Shown here in pieces: positions 23,441-33,247 of a DNA stretch of 64,000 bases. Every line of letters starts with the position of its first letter. Positions within the stretch are counted from its first letter, which is position 1. The DNA is taken from contig NW_017802713.1 in assembly GCF_001625305.1 (NCBI RefSeq), forward strand, positions 1,523,954 to 1,587,953. The letters run 5' to 3'. Made by a program: the position numbers and the translations under genes. The notes below the pieces were generated by a model. It saw nothing but the letters and a program-made list of their open reading frames with translations, ran no database searches and was not told the DNA's origin. This DNA is from Branchiostoma belcheri. Lineage: Eukaryota; Chordata; Leptocardii; Amphioxiformes; Branchiostomatidae.

Positions 23441-24680
23441 CGTCTAGTTGCAAGGATTAGGTTCCACCCCGGCAGGATTCGAACACTTGACCCTGCCGTC
23501 CAGATGGGCCACTGAACACTCCCACAGCCACTGAACACTCCCACAGGTCATCGACATTAAGAACGCCAGAAACATTTGAAGAAAACGTCTACTTGCAGGG
23601 ATTACGGCCCATCCCAGCAGCATGCAAAGTAGAATCAAACCCACCGACGGATTGCCAGGGATTCGAACACTTGACCCTGCCGTTCATATGCAGGATTGCT
23701 AGCCACTGGGCCACTGAACACTCCCACAGGTCATCGACATTAAGAACGCCAGAAACATTTGAAGAAAACGTCTACTTGCAGGGATTACGGCCCATCCCAG
23801 CAGCATGCAAAACAGAATCAAGAACACCGACGGATTAGCAGGGATTCGAACACTTGACCCTGCCGTTCAGGATTGCTAGCCACTGGGCCACTGAACACTC
23901 CCACAGGTCATCGACATTAAGAACGCCAGAAACATTCGAAGAAAACGTCTACTTGCAAAGGATTACGTTCCACCCCGGCAGCATGCAAAGTAGAATCAAA
24001 CCCACCGACGGATTGGCCCGGGATTCGAACACTTGACCCTGTCGTCCAGATGCAGGATTGCTAGCCACTGGACCACGCGGAACACTCCCACAGGTCATTG
24101 ACATTAAATTAAGAACGCCAGAAACATTCGAAGAAAGCGTCTACTTGCAAGGATTACGGTTCATCCCAGCAGCATGCAAAATAGAATCAAGAACACGGAC
24201 GGATTGGCCCGGGATTCGAACACTTGACCCTGCCGTCCAGATGCAGGATTGCTAGCCACTGGGCCACTGAACACTCCCACAGGTCACCGACCGAAACATT
24301 CGAAGAAAACGTCTACTTGCAAGGATTAGGTTCCACCCTGGCAGCATGCAAAGTAGAATCAAGCCCACCGACGGATTGCCAGGGATTCGAACACTTGACC
24401 CTGCCGTCCAGATGCAGGATTGCTATAGCCTCTACCAGGCTTCGGGAGGCGACTGGAAAGAGTAGAAATCGGCCACTGGTATAGAGATTTTGTCGGCGGC
24501 GAACTGTTCTCTCAACGGACAAACTCCCTTGGCATGCTATCTCTCTATTTGGCCTATTTCTACTCTTTCCAGCCACCTCCCGAAGCCTGGTAGAGGCTAG
24601 GATTGCTAGCCACCGGACCACACTGAACACTCCCACAGGTCACCGACCGTAAGAACGCCAGAAACATTCGAAGAAAAACA
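23441..24680 (-). repeat. Tandem array of about six tRNA-like units, ~180 bp each
   Basis: Landmark CTTGCA-GGATTA recurs at about 23452, 23598, 23781, 23959, 24149 and 24321, giving units of roughly 145-190 bp. On the minus strand each unit carries TGGCCCAGTGG (A-box like), then about 35 bases later TGTTCGAATCC (B-box like), the two internal promoter blocks of a tRNA. The best unit spans 24211-24267. They do not fold as a full tRNA by eye, so this is a SINE head amplified in tandem rather than a tRNA cluster. A MITE interrupts the last unit at 24426-24599. Confidence 0.82.
24426..24599. mobile_element. 174-bp MITE, TAGCCTCTAC family, nested in tRNA-like array
   Basis: Perfect 14-bp ends TAGCCTCTACCAGG begin longer, slightly imperfect arms. 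The flanking 9-bp repeat GGATTGCTA (24417-24425 and 24600-24608) is exact and comes from the array unit itself, so the unmodified sister units give the pre-insertion site. Confidence 0.95.
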
Positions 24681-25006
24681 TTTTGAAACATCTCTAAACG
24701 GTAAGCCGGTCTCTGTTTGTCGTCCTCACAAGATCAAAGACTCCGGAAGAACCAGACTCTGCGCTATCGCTGAGCCGTTGTGCTTCAGAAAGTCCAGGGG
24801 GTCGACTTAGCTGAAGGCTCAACTATTCGCCCACGTTGACAGACTCAAGCAAGGAAAAACATCTTCTTCAAGGATCTCAGTTCCAAGAATGTCTTAAGTT
24901 GGTGAGGCGATGACGTAGGGGAGTATCGCCTTTAAGAGATTCCGCATTTTCTTTCAGTCTGGAAGGGAAAGGGGACACAGGTGTTAAAAGATATTGTATG
25001 ACTATA

Positions 25007-25392
25007 GGCCATGTTGATTTGATTATATGGATGACATCCTCTGGGAACACTGATGCGAGCGTGCGAATAAAAAACATTTTGAAAAAAAAAGTTGCTTTCA
25101 TTATGAAATCTACGTGGTCATGAAGGTTGAACAAATGACACAGAGTATAGTTTGGCGAATAATCTACTCTTCAAATTCATTTCTTTACATCTTTTCGTCT
25201 TTTTTGTTTAAATTTGGGATCCTACGACATTGGTATCGTATCTAAATATTCTTTTTGCAACTTACGGTATATAATTGCTCATTTTGCAACTGTTTTGTAC
25301 GATTTACTGTATGGTTGAAAACTTTTTTTTTTGGAAACGGCCGAAATTCATGCGCGCGCGGACGTCATCCATATAATCAAATCAACATGGCC
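25007..25392. mobile_element. Inverted-repeat element ending TATGGATGACAT, copy 2
   Basis: The arms GGCCATGTTGATTTGATTAT (25007) and its complement (25363-25392) are a near-perfect 30-bp inverted pair. They enclose non-coding DNA with a second partial symmetry (GCGAGCGTGCG against CGCGCGCGG). It is related to 16421-16860 through its ends. Confidence 0.7.
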
Positions 25393-27289
25393 CTACGTGA
25401 AAACCATTTCTTTGCTCCCTCGTTTTGGCTTTGGCTGAAGTTGTAAAAAATCCTAAGTAAATTTAAAGGTCAAAGGAGTCAAGCGGTCAGTGAAGGCCTA
25501 ACGTACCCCTAGGCTGACTCCTTTCAATTACCAACTCTGTTTCTTGGCCAGTTTCTACTATTTGTCCGTGCCAAGGGCACCCTTCTGTGGGAGACATACC
25601 GAGTAGTAGTGCCACAGGGTAGAGGAAATAGATCTATATCAGTTTAAAGGTCACAGATGCCTTCATGGTATAGACAAGACAGTGTTTTACTTGTTTTAGG
25701 TACATTATATACATACGTACGATGTCGTGGTAAGACTGATAACTTTGTTGCACAACAGTTGCACAGGGTCCAGAGTATGGCATCTACAAAGTACATTGAC
25801 TACATTTTCATAATCCTCTAATAACGTAACTAGTAGTAGACTACTGGTAAAACTGTGTAGCAAGCTAGTATGGGATAGGTATGAACTCTTACAATCATTG
25901 GAGGAGTTTCTAATATCCATACAGTCTTTAATATATATCCCTATGTATAGCATGTAGGGGTTCTCACAAGTCATTATGTATTTTTATAAAAACCTTAAAT
26001 ATGATTTGATTTCGAGTTTATTGTGGTAAATGCTGGAATAGAATCTGATAGTCTAGTGTATAGTGAATATACAACACAACGAAGGATCTTTACTAGAAGT
26101 TATAGTTAAACGTGGTACTTCTAGTATCAGTTCTCCAGACTCTACTGAGGATAAATAGTAGAAATCGGTCACATATGAGGGTCCTGTGGGGAACAACTGG
26201 ACCTTCCCTGGATGGGTAAAACTCCTCCAGCAAGTTATCCTTTTTATCTGACCAATTTCTACTAAGTTCACTCGGCCGATATCTGCCCGTACCTATGTGT
26301 ACACTTCTCGTGGTGGTAGAGGGTGGCGAATCCGGGCAGATGCCTTCTTAACGTGGGATTTCCTAAGGGATACAAAATTCCATAATGTTTCGTTTACTAT
26401 GCCGTATGGTGGATTCAAACCTACTCAGTACTCAGTATTTGTGATCACCCAGTAACTTGGCATTAGGCATGATGGCAAGATAGGACACTATACTAAAGAT
26501 GCACTTGTCTCGGATCTCAATCTCGCAATTTCCTCTCTACGTAGTACCGTTGGAGGAAAGTGTAGGCAACAAAAATCAAGTAACGTCATTTTGGCGATAA
26601 AAGAAAATCCGAAAGTATCACTAATGGAAAACGTTAGCTATTTTACTGAGCGCTTTTTATGTATGGACGGGCCCGGCCACACAGTTAAACAGGCAGCAGC
26701 ATATGTAGACCTTATACGATTGAACGCATGAATGAAATGATTTATTGTCTGTAAGAATGCATTGTGCATAAGTGTGGTCTACAAAGGTACCGTTATAAAA
26801 AGGATTCAACAGTACTAGTGCGAAAATTCTGGTGATAAAATGAAAGAATGATAAATGGTTTATCGATTCAGAAGCTCTTGTATCAAAGGAGCTTGGCTCT
26901 TGAAAGCACGTATTAAGTTTCTCAAAGCAAAACAGTTTTATAAGAGTTTTTGGCGACATTTACCATGTCCAGTGAATTGCATGATAACCATTTGATCGCC
27001 CCGCTCACACTAATGATATAGAGTGGTATGAAGGAGGCTTGTAAGCTAGGATAGTGCGTGGTACAAGGATCACTTTAAAGCGACATTATGTAGTAAAATT
27101 GTCGTGTTTGGGAATAGTGGGAAAGTAAGGGAGCACGATGGTTAGTAATTGTTTTCTGATATCGTCAGAAAATAAACAATTAGAGATGAAATCATTTTCG
27201 TCCAAGCAGAGGCTGAAAGAGAGACCTCTGCTTTTTTTTTTAATTTTTTATTCCAACATGTATGTAATCATCACAAGACGTGGTGACGG
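25393..27289. other. Intergenic stretch with one small hairpin
   Basis: No gene was recognised. A hairpin with arms AGTAGAAATCGGTCA and TGACCAATTTCTACT lies at about 26156-26263; its arm resembles the subterminal part of the TAGCCTCTAC MITEs, so it may be a decayed relative. A mini-hairpin of the foldback family (CCAAGCAGAGG/CCTCTGCTT) is at 27202-27232. Confidence 0.4.
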
Positions 27290-27725
27290 CACACTCAACG
27301 TTACCACCAACACAGGGGACAATACAATACTCATTTTCACCTGAGTGAAATGGGGGAAAGTATGCAGAGGACTAAATACAGGACAGGACAGTATTCATTT
27401 TCAGTTGAGTGAAGTGAGGAAAGTGTGTTTCCCAAGGGCATAAGATCGGTGGCATGTCAGGACTCGAACCCGGGACCTCTTAGTTCCGATTCGAGCACTC
27501 TGCCGCTACGCTACTCCCCAAGCAGAGGTTTGGGTTTTGGGGGTATTTTTAGCGTGTTTTTAGGCTTTTTTATTGGGGTTTCTCTTTTGCACTGAATTTT
27601 TTTCCCACCAAACAAGTGCAAAATAGAAACCCCGATAAAAAAAGCCTAAAACATGCTAAAAAATACCCCCAAAACCCAAACCTCTGCTTGGAGAGTACCG
27701 CTACGCCTGCCACACGACCTCTGCT
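27290..27725 (-). mobile_element. tRNA-derived SINE (reverse), split by a foldback MITE
   Basis: Read on the minus strand it has a tRNA-like head with a perfect B box GGTTCGAGTCC (27461-27471), then the tail shared with the SINE at 42661. The tail block TCATTTTCA-TGAGTGAA occurs twice (near 27332 and 27392). The head is interrupted at 27513-27697 by a foldback MITE and resumes at 27698. Confidence 0.85.
27513..27697. mobile_element. Foldback MITE, TACTCTCCAAGCAGAGG family, copy 5
   Basis: The exact 9-bp flank CCGCTACGC (27504-27512 and 27698-27706) duplicates the SINE head, proving insertion into an existing SINE. The arms are highly complementary, starting TACTCCCC and ending GGAGAGTA. Confidence 0.94.
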
Positions 27726-28377
27726 TGAAGAGCAGGACGGATGTGACCACACCTCGGGTAGCATACGGACATTGTTTGTCATCCATACATAATGACCGCG
27801 TGTACCAGGGTGGTCGTGCATTAAACTTCTATAGGATTACGTCAACTTTATTGTCCTCTCACCACGGATGCCAGAAGGGCCGCTAATTCTATTGGTAACG
27901 CATGACACAAATGGAACGTTTCTTTTCTTCCCCCTGTCGACTCGTGTTCGGCCGTGCCATAACTAGTGAAAGGACCGCCCGCCTCCTGAAAGCCGAGATA
28001 GAAACAACAAGATAAAGAAAGTATCAAAGGAACGGCAGTTGGGACGTCTGCCAATTCAGCAGATAGGAAAAACACAAAAAACGCAATGAGGTTGAGCAGA
28101 GAACACAAGCAGACGTTTGATAAAAGAGGGGACGCTATGAATAAGTATAATTTTAAATCCAAAATGCCTAAAATACTGATAAAAGAGTTACGAAATTGTG
28201 TTATACGTCTGACAAGTTTTTTTCTCCCCATAAAACGAACAAAAAGGATCCAAAACCAAACCCAAGACACAAATGTACAGAAATTATATAATAAATATGC
28301 AACGAGGTTCTATTCTATTCTGTTGAATAGACCCTCCTTGATATCATACGGTAACTGCATCCCCCTGAACTTTACAG
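27726..28377. other. Intergenic stretch without recognised features
   Basis: Open frames cross this region on both strands (27848-28270 minus, 28086 onward plus), but neither resembles a known protein in this part. Confidence 0.4.
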
Positions 28378-28472
28378 AGATTATTGCGTTGTTTATTTTC
28401 ACCTTTATCCCCGGAACTGTAGTCCTGACTGTAGCGTCAGCTGGCTGTTACGATGACGACCAGCTGGTATAA
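28378..28472 (+). CDS. Candidate transmembrane 3' exon (X)
   Basis: I do not recognise the gene. After the acceptor GAACTTTACAG the frame reads IIALFIFTFIPGTVVLTVAS, then AGCYDDDQLV and a stop: one membrane helix with a short acidic tail. It enters in phase 1, like exon Y 370 bases downstream. The upstream exons that would supply an extracellular part were not found. Confidence 0.28.
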
Positions 28473-28569
28473 TGGAGGTTTTCCATACAGCATTGTTGTC
28501 ATTGTATTAAGGGGTTAATATGGGCACACATAGGGGCAACATAATAGGGACAGACATCGTAAGATATGG

Positions 28570-28587
28570 GTTTGTGTGTGTGTGTGT

Positions 28588-28646
<59 letters not shown>

Positions 28647-28672
28647 TGTATGTGTGACGGTGTGTGTGTGCG
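28570..28672. repeat. (TG)n microsatellite
   Basis: About 75 bases of nearly pure TG dinucleotide are followed by a degenerate TG/CG tail. Cys-Val and His-Thr ORFs across it are artefacts. Confidence 0.97.
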
Positions 28673-28845
28673 TTCGTGTGCGTGCCCTTGCGTTCATGTA
28701 CGTGTGTGCGTGTTTCTCATGTTCTCGCAGTTCGTATGTGTGTTCGTTTGTACGTGTGCGCGCGTATGAGAGCTCATGAAAATTTGTCCGCTAGCCTAAT
28801 TTCTTTTACAATCAAGTGCTGCATTTCCTTCTGTTTCTTTCCCAG

Positions 28846-28979
28846 TAATACCAATCCTAGTAACGGTGACCATCTCCATCGCTCCTGGATTTTTCCTGAC
28901 AGTTATTTGTCAACATAAATCGATTTCACACAAGAAGCCTGTCCACCATTTAAATCAATTAATAAAATGTCTATTGTAA
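28846..28979 (+). CDS. Candidate transmembrane 3' exon (Y)
   Basis: After a strong acceptor (CTGTTTCTTTCCCAG) the phase-1 frame reads IPILVTVTISIAPGFFLTVI, then CQHKSISHKKPVHH and a stop after LIKCLL: a membrane helix followed by a basic tail. It shares the entry phase and a PG-x-LTV core with exon X, so the two could be alternative last exons of a single-pass receptor. The gene's other exons were not found, and chance hydrophobicity cannot be excluded. Confidence 0.3.
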
Positions 28980-29029
28980 AATCCGAAATTCTATAGAACG
29001 ACAGATTAAATAGCTCGAGTAGAACGTGA

Positions 29030-31045
29030 TATGAAGTATACTACACCTCGAGGGTTCGGAAGAACTGCCATCGATCAGAGCATTTATGGACGATCTGACA
29101 CTCCTAAACCCAAATACCACAGCGTCTCAGAGAATCTTGGACAGACTGGATGAACTGATGGTTTGGGCTAGAATGAAGTTCAAAACCAAGAAATCCAGGA
29201 GTCTGGTCCTAAAACAAGGGACGCTGGCTGACTACCATTTCAACCTGAGTGGGGAACAGATCCCAACCATCCAAGAGCAGCCTGTCAAGAGCCTTGGTCG
29301 GTGGTACACTGAGGACCTCAAAGACACTAAGCGAGTTCAAGAGACAGCAAAGCTCATACGAGAGGGGTTAGAGGCAATAGACAACAGTGGTCTGCCTGGA
29401 AAACTGAAGCTTTGGTGTCTACAGTATGGGCTCATGCCAAGGATCATGTGGCCTTTAACAGTGTATGAGGTAGCTCTAAGCCACGTGGAAGCCATGGAAC
29501 GCAACATCAATACGTATGTAAAGAAATGGCTGGGAGTGCCGAACAGCCTCACAAACATTGCAATTCACAGTAGGAAGGCAAAGCTGAATATCCCAGTGCG
29601 ATCACTTGTGGAAGAGTTTAAGGTGGCCAAAGTGAGAACCTCCATGACCTTAAGTAACTCCAAAGACCCAGTGATTAGAAACTTTCAGCCTGATTTAAGG
29701 TCTGGAAGAAAGTGGAGAGTAAGTGCTGCGGTAGAAGAAGCTGAGGCGAGGCTTAGGCACAAGGAAGTAGTTGGTGCGACCCAGACTGGCCGTCAAGGAC
29801 TTGGGCTGATTCGTCACAAGTGGTGGTCATCGGCAACGGAGAAGGAGCGAAGAGAGATGGTTGTGCAGGAAGTAAGAGAACAGGAAGAAGAGAAGAGGGT
29901 TGCTGTAGCAGCCGGACTGGCTAAGCAGGGAATGTGGACAACCTGGGAGAGTGTTGAGCAAAGGAACATTTCACTTAATGTCCTGTGGCAGATGGAACCT
30001 CTCCGCATCTCGTTCCTGTGGCGCTCCACGTACGATCTTCTACCGACACCAGCGAATCTGAGTAAATGGTATGAGGAGCGGTCAGACTGTTGTGCAGCAT
30101 GTGGGCAGAAGGGCACCTTGCAACATATCCTCAGCGCATGTCCATCCGCACTCTCTAGTGGGAAATATACGTGGAGGCACAACAATGTACTGAGAGTGAT
30201 AGTGGACGCTATCAAGGGGAGAGTTGAATGTGTCAACGCCGAGGAGGTACCCGCCGGTAATCAGTACTTCACCCCATTTCTGAAGGAAGGTTCCCAGCCG
30301 AGGAAAGACACCAGCTCCAAGCGTAAACCTAGCATCCTTTCAGCTGCAAACGACTGGAAAGTAAAGGCCGACCTGGATGGGGAAGGCGGTTTCCCACAGG
30401 AAATTGCTCTTACGCTATTGCGCCCTGATATAGTAATCTGGTCGGAGAGTTCTAGAGAGGTGGTGTTTGGAGAACTTTCAGTGCCATGGGAGAGCAATAT
30501 AGAGGAGGCTTATGAACGGAAGTTAACAAGATATGCGGAACTGGAGGCAGTGTGCAGGGACAAAGGCTGGAGGTCATCATGCTACCCTTTCGAATTAGGA
30601 TGCAGAGGGTTTGTTGCCGCATCTCTTCACAAATGGCTAAACAAGATGGGTCTCAGCAGAAAAGAAATCAAATCAACAACAAGAGCAGCAGCAGAAGCAG
30701 CGGAGGCAGGATCTGCATGGATCTGGAACAAGTACCTACTTGAGGAAAGGCGGAAGCGAAGCGACCGTTAGCATTCACCTATGACAGTCACCAGCCGTCA
30801 GGTGTTTCGAACTCTGACTCCGCTTCGAACTTCGAACGCTGCACCAGTAATGGAACAATGTTTTAAAAGTCAATCGTCAGGACTGATGGCGACAGCTCAC
30901 TAGTGGGTGGTGGTGCTTTTTGCACTGCTGGCCCCCCACCCCGAGGGAATATTGAACTAAGGGCCGAAATTCCCCATGACGGGTGGCGTTCAACTGACGA
31001 ACCCACTGGTGAGGCATACCACTACCATCATACAAGGTGTGTTTT
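29030..31045 (+). mobile_element. 5'-truncated non-LTR retrotransposon with restriction-like endonuclease
   Basis: The element enters in the middle of its reverse transcriptase: the frame opens after a stop at 29032 and reaches the polymerase motif AFMDDL within 20 codons. All upstream RT motifs and any N-terminal DNA-binding domain are missing. This is normal 5' truncation by target-primed reverse transcription. The 3' tail after the ORF stop (30772 to about 31045) is non-coding; a T-rich run at 31037-31052 is near its end, and no target duplication could be fixed. The exact limits are approximate. Confidence 0.8.
29086..30771 (+). pseudogene. C-terminal half of RT/endonuclease polyprotein (R2/R4/Hero-like)
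   Basis: This is an open frame of 561 codons from the catalytic FMDD methionine. Residues 1-5 are the end of RT motif C and about 20-180 the thumb. A coiled, charged middle follows (210-275), then a zinc knuckle with C336, C339, H347 and C352 (CX2CX7HX4C). The endonuclease core follows with RPD (446-448), E463 in FGELSVPWE, and K479/Y483 in RKLTRY. This order of knuckle, PD...E and K..Y is that of R2-type non-LTR elements, which nick DNA with a restriction-like enzyme instead of an APE nuclease. The copy cannot transpose because palm motifs A and B are absent, yet it has no internal stop or frameshift, so it is young or the frame has been kept. The exact clade is not certain. Confidence 0.85.
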
Positions 31046-31090
31046 TTTTTTTTAAACACCAGCTTCTTTTACTTCACAGGCCTGTCTTAT

Positions 31091-31264
31091 TAATCTCCAA
31101 GCAGATCCCTCTCGGTGGCAAAAAGACAGTATCAAATTGGCCAGGCAGTATCCAGTAGCCAGAGAAGCTCGGCGGCCACCGACGGGCTGTCAGGACCAAA
31201 AAAAAAAAAACGGCCATATATAGAAATGTAACGATCATTCCCCACAACCTCTGCTTGGAGAGTA
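31091..31264. mobile_element. Decayed foldback MITE, copy 6
   Basis: Only the outer parts of the arms survive: TAATCTCCAAGCAG at the left and CCTCTGCTTGGAGAGTA at the right. The 8-bp flank TGTCTTAT (31083-31090 and 31265-31272) is identical on both sides, which supports one insertion. Confidence 0.75.
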
Positions 31265-31621
31265 TGTCTTATGTTTATGTCTCTACTTTGAAGTTCACAT
31301 GCATACATGTTGTCTGCAAAATCCTGAGTTGGGTGATAACCGACAGACTCACGTCCAAATCTCTCTCTCTCTGCAGCTGAATCCGACATTTCGAAGATAA
31401 CGGCTGTGACAACTGATAAAACTCCAAGTTGGAGGTCTTTTCGGCTTTCTGGGAATGGCAGAATTATCGGTGTGTGTATGATGATAGCATTCGTGTGCCG
31501 GATTGACTCTTAAATCAGGCCTCAAGCTTGAGCCTCTTTTACCGTCTTTTGATGTGGCGACGGTCTATTTCGTTGTTGCGACCAGCATAAACAAATCATG
31601 ATGTATTGTTATAGAATCTTC

Positions 31622-31812
31622 TACTGTCCAAGCTAAGGTTTGGGCTTTGGCGTATTTTTGGCGTATTTTATGTTTTTTTTTATCGGGGTTTCTTTTTTGC
31701 ACTGGAATTTTTTTGGGGAAAGGGTGAATGGCGTAAAAAAACCCAGTGCATAAAGAAACCCCGATCAAAAAACATAAAAGAGCGAAAAAACCAAACTTTT
31801 GATTTGAAAGTA
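31622..31812. mobile_element. Foldback MITE, diverged copy 7
   Basis: The arms run from TACTGTCCAAGCTAAGG to TTTTGATTTGAAAGTA, with the typical core TATCGGGGTTTCTTTTTTGC and its complement. The flanks are too altered to define a target duplication. Confidence 0.82.
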
Positions 31813-32137
31813 TACTGAATCTCTACCTTTCCTCATATACTGTCAGGCCAAAATACAAAGATAGTTTCTCCAATTTTTTTTAGCTATTAAATCGACGGAA
31901 ATATTCTTCATAAATATCACAATTTCAAAAGCCTTACTAGCTGTTTTGTTTCACAGAGGAATCCGGTCTGTGTATATCAGTGAGTGAAAAGAAATTGCAG
32001 CTGAAATTGGTGACCGAGATTGTTGGTGAAATCCCGGCAATATTCAAGCTGATCCACCCTCGATCCCCCGGAACGCCCACTCTCATGCACCATATCTCAC
32101 TGTATAGCCTACAAAACAGACCTCAGATGGTGTGTGA

Positions 32138-32492
32138 AAGGCACCCAATGCAGTTTTTAGGGCTTGGAAGCCCGATTTTTCAAAGCCAATATTCTAGTCA
32201 TTTATCTACATACTGAGTTAAAACCACACTATCCTAATGTACATGAACCCTCATGGAGCAAAAATTCCCAACATTTTGACGGATAATGGTTACTGAAAGG
32301 GCCCTGGGCTGATTTGTAGGGTACCACCCAGAAAATAAAGGACTAGTCTTGGGGCTTGTTTCTACCGTTTTAATGCCCAAAGTATGAAATGCTGATTCAA
32401 ATGTGCTAAAGTGAAGCAGTATGTGTCAATATCATAAAGATTGCCTTATTCAGAATATTTCCAGTTTTGCTGCCCTGAAATCGCACTGGATA
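32138..32492 (+). mobile_element. TTAA-type MITE, AGGCAYCC family, copy 4
   Basis: It begins GAAAGGCACCCAATGC and ends TCGCACTGGATATA, with the interior blocks of copies 1-3. The TTAA flanks are not preserved. The left end overlaps the end of a short + strand ORF that is not otherwise supported. Confidence 0.82.
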
Positions 32493-32676
32493 TATAACCT
32501 TCAGCTCACTGAAGTAAGCAAAACAAGTAGTTCAAAGTTCTATTGGTTACGGGGCTAGTCAACAGGGAGTACTATTTGGGGGATGTTACATACTGTTATC
32601 CTCTTGCTGCAGCGTTTTGAGTACTGCAATTTCTTCAACATGTTCAGCTGGCGATCCGAAATGACAGTAAAATCAC

Positions 32677-32769
32677 TAGCCTCCTGTGCAGGCTCCGGGC
32701 GGGTGGCAATTTTGACATAGCGTTGCCGAGTCAAAATTCCCACCCGCCCGGAGCCTGCACAGGAGGCTA
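32677..32769. mobile_element. 93-bp near-perfect palindrome, TAGCCTC-ended MITE
   Basis: Arms of about 40 bp begin TAGCCTCCTGTGCAGGCTCC and enclose a loop of about 13 bases. The flanks AAAATCAC and AACATCAC agree at seven of eight positions. The TAGCCTC...AGGCT end resembles the 13070/24426 family, so it is a probable cousin. Confidence 0.85.
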
Positions 32770-32777
32770 AACATCAC

Positions 32778-33247
32778 CTCGTGTACTGAAAATAGTACTG
32801 TTAACCAATGATTGCTCCAGGACAAAATGATCCAAAAAGTCACGAATGGATTTTTGTAATTTTTTGTGGATAAGTAAAGTCAAATCTAGTAAAGCATTGA
32901 CATGCACATGACTCACCAGATATGATAGAGAGTCAGATAAAAGTACAAGGACATTGCAGGTACACAAATGAATTCATACACACGTACATACTCTCACACA
33001 TGCATGTAATATCTTCAAACTATCACGTAGGTATCGTTAACTACACACACATAATGGTCTACACAAAGTTTACATACCCCAGAACGATACTTCATTTTCC
33101 GTGAGCAGCCCAAACCACCTGCCCTGCCAAGGTTGATTGCCTGTCTCTCAGCCCCAAATCTCTCAACGACGTAACTCTGAAATTACCATTTCAAATTCGC
33201 AAAACAGTGGGTGTTTGGAAAAAAATCTGATTAACTTAAAATATTGT
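32778..33247. other. Intergenic stretch without recognised features
   Basis: It is rich in CA/AC dinucleotides at about 32960-33060. No gene or further inverted-repeat element was seen. Confidence 0.4.

Noticed and set aside
23441..24680. Possible CRISPR array or tRNA gene cluster
   Set aside because: Repeat units are long and contiguous without unique spacers, and the DNA is animal; A/B boxes are present but no full cloverleaf with an anticodon arm is evident.
27848..28270. 140-codon hydrophobic minus-strand ORF
   Set aside because: Hydrophobicity comes from A/T-rich codons; no motif, no splice borders, and it overlaps other frames of equal length.
28515..28779. Cys-Val and His-Thr repeat ORFs
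   Set aside because: Translation of a TG microsatellite.
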